Assembly (NCBI GenBank): GCA_035260545.1
Contig: DATFUZ010000105.1
Coordinates: 1 to 14,790, forward strand
Length of the DNA stretch: 14,790 nt
Direction: 5' to 3'
Origin: DATDDB01 sp035260545
GTDB lineage: Bacteria > Pseudomonadota > Gammaproteobacteria > Burkholderiales > Gallionellaceae
The translations under genes were made by a program, and so were the position numbers. The notes under the pieces are model-generated. The model had not been told where the DNA came from. It saw only the letters and a list, made by a program, of their open reading frames with translations, and did no database searches. Of the stretch, positions 6,825 through 13,391 are shown in pieces; positions within the stretch are counted from its first letter, which is position 1, and each line of letters starts with the position of its first letter.

Positions 6825-8503
6825 GGCAATTATTCCGTTTTCACGGCGGGGTGCATCCGCCGGAGCACAAGCTGGAATCGTCCACCCTGCCCAGCACAAA
6901 CGCGCCCCTGCCCGGCACGCTGGTGCTGCCCCTGCACCAGCACATCGGCGCCAGGGCCAAGCCGCTGGTGCAGGCGGGCGAGCGCGTGCTCAAGGGCCAG
7001 GTACTGGCGCGGGCCGAGGGCAATCTCAGCGCCGCCATCCACGCGCCCACATCCGGCATGGTGGAAAGCATCGCGCCGGCCGCGGTGCCGCACCCTTCCG
7101 GGATGGCCGACCTGTGCATCACGCTCAAGCCGGACGGCAAGGATGAATGGACCGAACGCGCGCCTGTCGATTACCGTGCGCTGCCCAAGGAACAATTGCT
7201 GGCCAGGCTGCGCGACGGCGGCATCGTGGGCCTGGGCGGCGCGACCTTCCCCACCCATATGAAATACACCGCCGGCGCGGTCCAGACGCTGGTGCTCAAC
7301 GGCGCGGAATGCGAACCGTGGATCACCACCGATGACCGCCTGATGCGCGAGCGCGCGGCCGAGATCGTGCAGGGCATAGCGATCCTGCGCCACCTGGTGG
7401 GTGCCGCCGAAACGCTGGTCGGCATCGAGGACAACAAACCCGAGGCCATCGCCGCCATGCAGCAGGCCTGTGCCGGCAGAGGCATCGATGTGGTCAGCGT
7501 GCCCACGCTCTACCCCACCGGCGGCGAGAAGCAGCTCATCCGCATTCTCACCGGCAAGGAGGTGCCTTCCGGCGGCCGTCCGCTCAATATCGGCGTGACC
7601 TGCAGCAACGTGGCCACGGCCTATGCCGTGCATCGCCTGATCAACCACGGCGAGCCCATGCTGTCGCGAATGGTGACCGTGACCGGCGCGGTTAAGACGC
7701 CGCAGAACTTCGAGGCCCTGCTGGGCACGCCGATTGCGGACCTGGTCCATGCAGCGGGCGGCGCCCTGCCCGATGCGGCCGGCTACATCCTGGGCGGCCC
7801 GATGATGGGCCTGCACGTGGCCGACGGCGGCCTGCCGGTGGTCAAGAGCACCAACTGCATCATCGTCAAATCGCCGCAACTGTTTCCGCCGGCGCCGCCG
7901 GCGCTACCCTGCATACGCTGCGCGCGCTGCGCCCAGGCGTGCCCCGCCGACCTGCAGCCGCAGGAACTCTACTGGTTCGCCCAGTCCAAGAATTTCGGCA
8001 AGGCGCAGGAATACAACCTGTTCGACTGCATAGAATGCGGCGCGTGCGCCTATGTGTGCCCCTCGCACATCCCGCTGGTGCAGTATTACCGCTTTGCCAA
8101 GAGCGAGATCTGGGCGCGCGAACGGGAAAAGAGCGCAGCGGACGCCGCGCGCGGGCGCCACGAATTCCGCATGGAGCGCGCCGAGCGCGACAAGCGCGAA
8201 AAAGCCGAGAAGCTGGCGCAAAAAGAAAGGGCTGCGCGTGAAGCGCGGGCAAACCCGGCCCCGGCCGAAGCCGCGCCGGCCGCCGGGGAACCCTCACAGG
8301 CAGCGGGCGCGCAGCAACAGACCGCCGCCGCCGCCATGATCGCCGCCGCCGCCGAGCGCGCGCGGCAGCAGGCCACACAGGTGCAGGCGAAGAACACCGA
8401 GAACCTGACGGCGCAGCAACAGGCCGATATTCAGGAGATCGAGACGCGCCGCGCCAAGATCCGCGAAATGGCGCACCACGACACCGAATCGCCCAAGGAA
8501 TAA
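6821..8503 (+). CDS. rnfC: Rnf/Rsx electron-transport complex subunit C
   Basis: RnfC is the peripheral subunit that binds NADH and FMN and carries two 4Fe-4S clusters, resembling the NuoF module of complex I. The 560-residue product starts MRQLFRFHGGVHPPEHK, as in the family. It has the glycine-rich nucleotide/FMN region GLGGATFPTHMK (137-148), NGAECEPWITTDDR (160-173) and YPTGGEKQLI (231-240). The two cluster motifs are CIRCARCAQACP (364-375) and CIECGACAYVCP (403-414). From about residue 430 on there is a charged, alanine-rich, probably coiled-coil tail, as in many proteobacterial RnfC proteins, where tail length varies widely (E. coli is longer). The ORF overlaps rnfB by 4 nt and ends 8 bp before rnfD. 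Confidence 0.96.
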   Translation: MRQLFRFHGGVHPPEHKLESSTLPSTNAPLPGTLVLPLHQHIGARAKPLVQAGERVLKGQVLARAEGNLSAAIHAPTSGMVESIAPAAVPHPSGMADLCITLKPDGKDEWTERAPVDYRALPKEQLLARLRDGGIVGLGGATFPTHMKYTAGAVQTLVLNGAECEPWITTDDRLMRERAAEIVQGIAILRHLVGAAETLVGIEDNKPEAIAAMQQACAGRGIDVVSVPTLYPTGGEKQLIRILTGKEVPSGGRPLNIGVTCSNVATAYAVHRLINHGEPMLSRMVTVTGAVKTPQNFEALLGTPIADLVHAAGGALPDAAGYILGGPMMGLHVADGGLPVVKSTNCIIVKSPQLFPPAPPALPCIRCARCAQACPADLQPQELYWFAQSKNFGKAQEYNLFDCIECGACAYVCPSHIPLVQYYRFAKSEIWAREREKSAADAARGRHEFRMERAERDKREKAEKLAQKERAAREARANPAPAEAAPAAGEPSQAAGAQQQTAAAAMIAAAAERARQQATQVQAKNTENLTAQQQADIQEIETRRAKIREMAHHDTESPKE

Positions 8504-8511
8504 ACAAAAAC

Positions 8512-9540
8512 ATGCTGTCCTCTCCCTTCATCAGCAAGCCCGACAGCGTCTCGCGCATCATGCTTACAGTGCTCATGGCGCTGATTCCGGGCATCGCGCT
8601 CTATGTCTGGAGCTATGGCCCGGCGGTGCTGGTCTCCATCGCGCTCGCCAGCGTCACCGCGCTGGCCACCGAGGCGGCCATGCTCAAGCTGCGCAAGCGG
8701 CCGCTCAAGCCCTTCCTCTCGGACAACAGCGCCCTGCTCACCGCCTGGCTGCTGGGCGTGTCGGTGCCCGCGCTGGCACCCTGGTGGATGGTCGTGGTGG
8801 GCACGGCCTTCGCCATCGCGGTAGCCAAGCACCTCTACGGCGGATTGGGCAGCAACCCCTTCAATCCGGCGATGGTGGGCTATGCGGCGCTGATCATTTC
8901 CTTTCCGGTGCAGATGACGCACTGGATCGCGCCGCACGGCGTGGGCGGCCATGTGCTGTCGTTCTCCGACCAGTTGGGCTTCATCTTCGGCAACCATCTG
9001 CCTGACGGCCTCACGCTGGACGCGGTGACCACCGCCACGCCGCTGGACACGCTCAAGACTCAGCTCCACATGAACCGCCACATTGCGGATATTTTCGCCA
9101 TGCCGATCTACGGCGACATCGCGGGCAAGGGCAGCGAACTGGTGGCGCTGGGCTTCCTGATCGGCGGCGCGTGGCTGCTGTTCAGGCGCATTATCACCTG
9201 GCACATCCCGGTCGCATTCCTCGGCGCGCTGTTCGTGACGGCAGGCATTTACCACCTCTATGATCCGGCGCACTACGTCGCGCCGCCGTTCCACCTGGTG
9301 GCGGGCGCCTCCATGCTGGGCGCCTTCTTCATCCTCACCGACCCGATTACCGGCCCGACCACGCCGAAAGGCAAGCTGATCTTCGCCGGCGGCGCGGGCG
9401 TGCTCACCTACATGATCCGCGTATTCGGCGGCTTTCCGGACGGCATCGCCTTCGCCACCCTGCTGATGAACATCTGCGCACCGCTGATCGACGCTTACAC
9501 CCAGCCCAAGGTATTCGGCACCCGGGGGGCAGGCAAATGA
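8512..9540 (+). CDS. rnfD: Rnf/Rsx electron-transport complex subunit D (flavinylated)
   Basis: RnfD is a multi-helix membrane subunit that carries covalently bound FMN and is related to NqrB of the sodium-pumping quinone reductase. The 342-residue product has the family segments PHxxS-like start (SSPFISKPDSVSRIM), FLSDNSALLTAWLLGVS and GSNPFNPAMVGYA. The flavinylation motif is D-A-V-T-T-A-T at 170-176 followed by PLDTLKT, with Thr176 the expected FMN acceptor. TDPITGPTTPKGKLIF and GGFPDGIAFATLLMN near the C-terminus are also diagnostic. A purine-rich AAGGAA (8495-8500) inside the end of rnfC probably serves as ribosome binding site. Its stop overlaps the rnfG start (ATGA). Confidence 0.96.
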   Translation: MLSSPFISKPDSVSRIMLTVLMALIPGIALYVWSYGPAVLVSIALASVTALATEAAMLKLRKRPLKPFLSDNSALLTAWLLGVSVPALAPWWMVVVGTAFAIAVAKHLYGGLGSNPFNPAMVGYAALIISFPVQMTHWIAPHGVGGHVLSFSDQLGFIFGNHLPDGLTLDAVTTATPLDTLKTQLHMNRHIADIFAMPIYGDIAGKGSELVALGFLIGGAWLLFRRIITWHIPVAFLGALFVTAGIYHLYDPAHYVAPPFHLVAGASMLGAFFILTDPITGPTTPKGKLIFAGGAGVLTYMIRVFGGFPDGIAFATLLMNICAPLIDAYTQPKVFGTRGAGK

Positions 9541-10181
9541 AGGAGCTTTCCCGCGCGACGGTGGTTGCGGCGCTCAACCTGCTCGCCTTCACCATCGTCG
9601 GCACGGCCATCTTGGCCTATGCCTTCAGCCTGACCAAAGCGCCCATCGCCAAGAGCGAGGAAGCGGAAAAGCTCAAGCTCATCACCCAGTTGCTGCCGCA
9701 CAGCATGTTCGACAACAACGTGGTGCGGGACGATATCACTCTCCGGACCGACCCCCTGCTTGGCAACGAGCCTGACCGCCACGCCTACCGCGCCAGCCTG
9801 CACGGCAAGCCCTCCGCCGTGCTGCTGGAGACCGTGGCGCCGGACGGCTATGGCGGCAAAATCTTCCTGCTGGTGGGCGTGAACACCCAGGGCGAGATCA
9901 TCGGCGTGCGCGTGATCTCGCACAACGAAACGCCCGGGCTGGGCGACTACATCGACGCCGCCAAGAGCAACTGGATCAAGGGCTTCGACGGCCTGTCGGA
10001 TGCGCGCTACAAGCCGGAGGATTGGCAGGTGAAAAAGGACGGCGGCAAGTTCGACTACATGGCGGGCGCCACCATCAGCCCGCGCGCGGTGATCAAGGCC
10101 GTGCACAAGGCGCTGGAATATTTCGACGCTCACCACGACATGCTGTTTGCGCCCGCCGCCCCCGCGCAGGCGGGCAAATAG
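9537..10181 (+). CDS. rnfG: Rnf/Rsx electron-transport complex subunit G (flavinylated)
   Basis: RnfG has one N-terminal membrane helix (about residues 9-31) and a periplasmic FMN-binding domain homologous to NqrC. Seen in the 214-residue product are HNETPGLGD (129-137) and the flavinylation motif D-Y-M-A-G-A-T (173-179), with Thr179 the expected covalent FMN site. The C-terminus is alanine/proline-rich. Attachment of FMN requires ApbE, which is not encoded in this window. The gene overlaps rnfD by 4 nt, but rnfE begins 128 bp downstream, the only loose junction in the operon. Confidence 0.95.
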   Translation: MKELSRATVVAALNLLAFTIVGTAILAYAFSLTKAPIAKSEEAEKLKLITQLLPHSMFDNNVVRDDITLRTDPLLGNEPDRHAYRASLHGKPSAVLLETVAPDGYGGKIFLLVGVNTQGEIIGVRVISHNETPGLGDYIDAAKSNWIKGFDGLSDARYKPEDWQVKKDGGKFDYMAGATISPRAVIKAVHKALEYFDAHHDMLFAPAAPAQAGK

Positions 10182-10309
10182 CCGCGCCCATCGCCCCCGC
10201 GACGATCAGGGTTTTGGCCTCGCCCAGAATGCCGTTCATGCGCCGATTGAATTAAAATGAACCTGTATCGCCCTTGCGGGGCGAAGCGAACGATATAAGG
10301 AGTTCCGAA

Positions 10310-11017
10310 ATGAACATCCAGCAACTCAAGGACATCTCGCTCAACGGCCTGTGGAAGCAGAACCCCGGTCTGGTGCAACTGCTGGGGATGTGTCCCACCA
10401 TGGCCGTGACCACCAGCGTCGTCAACGGCGCCAGCCTCGGCCTCATCACCGCCTTCGTCATGACCCTGTCGGGCACGGCGATCGCCCCGATCCGCTCGCT
10501 GGTGCCGAACGAGATCCGCATTCCGGTCTACATCCTCATCATCGCCGCGCTGGTGACCATCGCGCAATTGCTGATGAACGCCTACGTGCACCAGCTCTAC
10601 CTCGTGCTGGGCATCTTCATTCCGCTCATCGTCACCAACTGCATCGTGCTCGCCCGCGTCGAAGCCTTCGCCTCCAAGAACCCGATCCTGCCCTCCGCGC
10701 TGGACGGCCTGTTCATGGGTTTGGGCGCGACCCTGGTGCTCACCGCGCTGGGCGGCATGCGCGAGATATTCGGCCACGGCACCCTGCTTGGCGGTATCGA
10801 CCTCGTCTTCGGGCCCGAGGCCAGAAACTGGGTCATCCACCTCGTGCCGGACTACCACGGATTCCTGCTTGCCATCCTGCCGCCCGGCGCCTTCATTGGC
10901 CTGGGGCTGCTGATCGCCGGACGCAACTGGCTCACCCTGCACAAGGAACGCAAACTGAAGGGGGCGGATGCCACTCTCATTCCCGTCGATGGCGGGTGTT
11001 CGCCTGCCATGCATTAA
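10310..11017 (+). CDS. rnfE: Rnf/Rsx electron-transport complex subunit E
   Basis: RnfE is the six-helix membrane partner of RnfA, arranged in the opposite orientation. With start at ATG 10310 (MNIQQLKDISLNGLWKQNPG) the product is 235 residues, close to E. coli RsxE (about 231). The start is fixed by AAGGAG (10297-10302) seven bases upstream; an in-frame GTG/ATG extension to 10274 has no such support. Cys28 (GMCPT) and Cys111 (VTNCIV) correspond to Cys26 and Cys114 of RnfA and likely share the intramembrane cluster. Other family segments are GLGATLVLTALGGMREIFG and LLPPGAFIGLGLLIAGRNW-like text near residues 196-217. The gene closes the operon and is followed by a strong terminator. Confidence 0.95.
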   Translation: MNIQQLKDISLNGLWKQNPGLVQLLGMCPTMAVTTSVVNGASLGLITAFVMTLSGTAIAPIRSLVPNEIRIPVYILIIAALVTIAQLLMNAYVHQLYLVLGIFIPLIVTNCIVLARVEAFASKNPILPSALDGLFMGLGATLVLTALGGMREIFGHGTLLGGIDLVFGPEARNWVIHLVPDYHGFLLAILPPGAFIGLGLLIAGRNWLTLHKERKLKGADATLIPVDGGCSPAMH

Positions 11018-11039
11018 GGGGCTGGTCTTCTGGATTGAG

Positions 11040-11071
11040 GGGGCGCAGATTGCGCCCCTTTTCGCTTTTTT
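11040..11071 (+). terminator. Rho-independent terminator after rnfE
   Basis: Perfect 8-bp stem GGGGCGCA (11040-11047) / TGCGCCCC (11051-11058) with a GAT loop, followed by TTTTCGCTTTTTT (11059-11071). It begins 22 bp after the rnfE stop codon and should end the rnf transcript, separating it from nth. Confidence 0.88.
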
Positions 11072-11150
11072 GCGCGGCGGGCATTCTGAACGGTTTGTCA
11101 AAGCGCGCGGACTGGCGCCGGGGGCAGCACCCGCAAGGGGTACGCCGTGG

Positions 11151-11483
11151 TTGTATGGGGCTAAAGCCCCAACAACACGCGCAACCCGGCAGCTGGTTAC
11201 CTTTCTTGTCTTGCCAAGAAAGGTAACCCACAGAACGCGCCCCCCTGTGCGCCACCGAGTCGCGCAGGCAGGACAGGAGTTTTCCGACGCGTATGTCCGA
11301 GCACGTGACTGCGCAAAGCGCAGGTCGTGCGAGTTTACGCGGAGACCGGTTCTGCCGAGCAACGCAGGAAATCCCCGCAGGGGATGGCGCACCGGGGCGG
11401 CGTTTCTTTGCCTACTTTCTTTGGCCGCACAAAGAAAGTAGACGGCATGCGGGGCCGCCCCCCGCGCTAAGCCGTGCATGCCG
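11151..11483. repeat. Gene-free stretch packed with inverted repeats
   Basis: The stretch 11018-11586 has no credible gene. Beyond the terminator it contains these hairpins: GGGGCT/AGCCCC (11157-11170); GGTTACCTTTCTTG/CAAGAAAGGTAACC, 14-bp perfect arms (11195-11208 and 11215-11228); CTGCGC/GCGCAG with AAA loop (11309-11323); ATCCCC/GGGGAT (11371-11385); CTACTTTCTTTG/CAAAGAAAGTAG, 12-bp arms (11412-11423 and 11430-11441); and CGGCATGC/GCATGCCG (11443-11450 and 11476-11483). The second and fifth share the core CTTTCTT, suggesting related elements bounding an internal segment (11229-11411). Frames through it are rich in R, A, P and C with no domain. It resembles dispersed repeat clusters known from proteobacterial intergenic regions, by recall only. 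Confidence 0.75.
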
Positions 11484-11549
11484 CCGGGCCATTCAGAGAC
11501 ACACCAGTCCCAATCGCGCTCGTACCCCACCAAACCAGACTTATCACGC

Positions 11550-11555
11550 TATACT
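11550..11555 (+). promoter_or_regulatory. Possible -10 element upstream of nth
   Basis: TATACT at 11550-11555 lies 31 bp before the nth start codon, in a locally AT-rich strip. The hexamer 17 bp upstream is not TTGACA-like, so this is tentative. No Shine-Dalgarno sequence precedes nth; the leader is mostly A and C. Confidence 0.35.
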
Positions 11556-11586
11556 CTGAAGAACCAAAAAAAACACAAACCAACCC

Positions 11587-12219
11587 ATGAACCCCGCCAA
11601 ACGCCGCGAAATCTTCGAGCGCTTCCGCGCCGCCAATCCTCATCCCACTACGGAACTTGAGTACAAAACTCCGTTCGAACTTCTTGTGGCGGTGGTGCTT
11701 TCGGCGCAGGCGACGGACGTGAGTGTGAACGCGGCGACGCGCAAGCTGTTTCCTGTGGCAAACACACCGCAGGCGATCCTGAAGCTGGGCGAGGCAAAGT
11801 TCAGCAAGTATGTGGAGCGCATCGGGCTGTATCGCACCAAATCCAGGCATGTGCTGCAACTGTGCCGAATTCTGGTGGATCAGCATAACGGCGAGGTGCC
11901 GCAGACGCGCGAGGCGCTGGAGGCGCTGCCCGGGGTGGGGCGCAAGACGGCGAACGTGGTGCTGAATACGGCCTTCGGCCAGCCGACGATCGCGGTGGAT
12001 ACGCACATCTTCCGCGTGTCCAACCGCACGAAGATCGCGCCCGGCAAGGATGTGGCGGAGGTGGAAAGGAAACTGCTGAAGTTCGTGCCCGAGGAATTCC
12101 GCCACGATGCCCATCACTGGCTGATCCTGCACGGACGCTATGTGTGCCAGGCACGCAAGCCGAAGTGCCCGCAGTGCCTGATCAGCGACCTGTGCGAATA
12201 CAAGGACAAGACGACATGA
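11587..12219 (+). CDS. nth: Endonuclease III (DNA glycosylase/AP lyase)
   Basis: Nth removes oxidised pyrimidines from DNA and nicks abasic sites in base-excision repair. The 210-residue product matches E. coli Nth (211) position for position at the key sites. The helix-hairpin-helix is LPGVGRKTANVVL (114-126) with catalytic Lys120; the catalytic Asp is Asp138 in AVDTHIFRVSNR; and the 4Fe-4S cluster has Cys187-X6-Cys194-X2-Cys197-X5-Cys203. The N-terminal MNPAKRREIFERF is also typical. nth directly follows rnfABCDGE as in enterobacteria, although here 569 bp and a terminator intervene, so it must have its own promoter. Its stop overlaps the next ATG (ATGA), coupling it to the small Cys-rich protein gene. 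Confidence 0.97.
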   Translation: MNPAKRREIFERFRAANPHPTTELEYKTPFELLVAVVLSAQATDVSVNAATRKLFPVANTPQAILKLGEAKFSKYVERIGLYRTKSRHVLQLCRILVDQHNGEVPQTREALEALPGVGRKTANVVLNTAFGQPTIAVDTHIFRVSNRTKIAPGKDVAEVERKLLKFVPEEFRHDAHHWLILHGRYVCQARKPKCPQCLISDLCEYKDKTT

Positions 12220-12431
12220 GCGCAACCCCTGTACTCGAATCGGTCATCACCTGCCCGCATTGCGGCTTTGCCAGGACCGAAACCATGCCCACCGACTCCT
12301 GCCAGTGGTTTTACGAATGCACCCAATGCCATGCGCTGCTGCGTCCGAAGCCGGGCGATTGCTGCGTCTATTGCTCCTACGGCTCCGTGCCTTGCCCGCC
12401 GGTGCAATTGCACGGAAAGTCCTGCTGCTAG
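12216..12431 (+). CDS. Small cysteine-rich GDCCVxC-domain protein
   Basis: This 71-residue protein carries 11 cysteines. It begins MSATPVLESVITCPHCG with a CxxC pair (Cys13, Cys16), then Cys29 and a second pair ECTQC (Cys35, Cys38). The signature GDCCVYC (48-53; Cys49, 50, 53) and SYGSVPCPPVQ follow, and it ends in Cys-Cys (70-71). The signature is that of the GDCCVxC domain (seleno)protein family, in which some members have selenocysteine at a signature position; here all are TGC/TGT cysteine codons. The biochemical function is unestablished; the Cys pattern suggests metal or redox chemistry, and family members are often seen near metal-resistance genes. The ATG overlaps the nth stop, which fixes the start and indicates co-translation; a longer upstream in-frame ATG would lie within nth and is not preferred. 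Confidence 0.8.
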   Translation: MSATPVLESVITCPHCGFARTETMPTDSCQWFYECTQCHALLRPKPGDCCVYCSYGSVPCPPVQLHGKSCC

Positions 12432-12474
12432 GGCATTCCTCACACACCCCGCAATCACCCAATGTCCCTGGGCA

Positions 12475-12486
12475 GGGAAATTTCCC
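12475..12486. promoter_or_regulatory. Perfect 12-bp palindrome upstream of the HD-GYP promoter
   Basis: GGGAAATTTCCC is a perfect dyad ending 12 bp before the proposed -35 hexamer at 12499. Position and symmetry suit a regulator-binding site, but no cognate regulator is encoded nearby. Confidence 0.35.
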
Positions 12487-12498
12487 CCGGCAGCGCGA

Positions 12499-12527
12499 TT
12501 GCCCCCAGCAGCACGCAGGCATATACT
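12499..12527 (+). promoter_or_regulatory. Sigma70-like promoter for the HD-GYP gene
   Basis: TTGCCC (12499-12504) and TATACT (12522-12527) with a 17-bp spacer predict a start near 12534 and a leader of about 17 nt that contains the strong ribosome binding site AAGGAGG (12539-12545). Confidence 0.55.
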
Positions 12528-12550
12528 GAACACATCATAAGGAGGCGACC

Positions 12551-13354
12551 ATGGCCACTGATCCTCCGACGCCGGCGCTCCTCGCAACGACTACACCTGA
12601 CCCCGGCAAGGTCTGCGGCGTATGCGGCAAGCCGCTCGCCGGCTCGCGGTTCCTGCGCCATGAGGACAGCTACCACTGCGAATCGTGTGTGCTCAAGCGC
12701 GACGAATACCGCGTGCCCGGCACCAATCTTTACCTGGGGCTGGCGGAAGCGCTGGCCGAGGCGCTCGATGCGCGAGAGCACGAAACCGGCCTGCACTCCA
12801 AGCGCGTAGCCTGCCACACGCTGGTGCTGGCGCGGCGCTTCACCGCGGATGACGATCTGCTGCACCAGGTATACTGGGGCGCACTGCTGCACGACATAGG
12901 CAAGATCGGCATTCCGGACGCCATCCTGCTCAAGCGGAGCGCACTCAGCGGCGAGGAATGGGGCACCATGCGCACCCATCCCGGTATCGGCCATCGCATA
13001 CTCTCCAGCCTGCCCTTTCTCAACACCGCCGCCGAGATCGTACTGCACCATGAGGAGCGCTTCGACGGCACGGGTTATCCGGACGGGCTGCGCGGCGAGC
13101 AGATCTCGCTGTGGGCGCGCCTGTTCGCGGTGATAGATACGCTGGATGCCATGATCTCGGACCGACCCTATCGCGAGGGGATGCCGTTCGAGGCCGCACA
13201 GGCCGAGATCCAGCGCATGTCGGGCACGCAGTTCGACCCGCAGGCGGTCGCGGCCTTCATGGCGGAGCATGAGGTGTTGCGGAACATGAGCCGCCTGAAA
13301 TACGGCGAGGCGATCTACGACACGCTGGCCGTTGACCCTGGCGCATTTGAATAA
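12551..13354 (+). CDS. HD-GYP domain phosphodiesterase-like protein with N-terminal Cys4 knuckle
   Basis: HD-GYP proteins typically hydrolyse cyclic di-GMP using a di- or tri-iron centre. The 267-residue product has an N-terminal putative zinc knuckle, CGVC (Cys22, Cys25) and CESC (Cys43, Cys46). The catalytic domain follows from about residue 60: LLHDIGKIGIPD (His114-Asp115), RTHPGIGHRIL (His143), HHEERFDGTGYPDGL (His166, His167, GYP 175-177) and ARLFAVIDTLDAM (Asp196). All recognised metal-binding residues are present, so activity is plausible. No receiver, PAS or membrane segment is present; the knuckle is the only candidate sensory or interaction module. The start has an excellent ribosome binding site (AAGGAGG, five-base spacer). 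It lies 37 bp before the metal ATPase gene and may be co-transcribed with it. Confidence 0.9.
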   Translation: MATDPPTPALLATTTPDPGKVCGVCGKPLAGSRFLRHEDSYHCESCVLKRDEYRVPGTNLYLGLAEALAEALDAREHETGLHSKRVACHTLVLARRFTADDDLLHQVYWGALLHDIGKIGIPDAILLKRSALSGEEWGTMRTHPGIGHRILSSLPFLNTAAEIVLHHEERFDGTGYPDGLRGEQISLWARLFAVIDTLDAMISDRPYREGMPFEAAQAEIQRMSGTQFDPQAVAAFMAEHEVLRNMSRLKYGEAIYDTLAVDPGAFE

Positions 13355-13391
13355 GATACTGCACCCACGCTACCCATTCCCGAGGACGATC

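Noticed and set aside
6830..7879. Minus-strand open frame of about 350 codons opposite rnfC
   Set aside because: Low-complexity, domain-free composition and complete overlap with rnfC, which has unmistakable motifs.
10968..11441. Plus-strand frame of 157 codons through the hairpin region
   Set aside because: Starts inside rnfE, crosses the terminator and repeats, and has an Arg/Ala/Pro-rich product with no domain; most likely a spurious frame over repeats.
10130..11533. Minus-strand open frame of about 467 codons across rnfE and the hairpin region
   Set aside because: Antisense to rnfE and then through inverted repeats; no recognisable protein features.
12216..12431. Possible selenoprotein in the GDCCVxC family
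   Set aside because: All signature positions are cysteine codons and no in-frame TGA occurs before the TAG stop; there is no reason to invoke selenocysteine.
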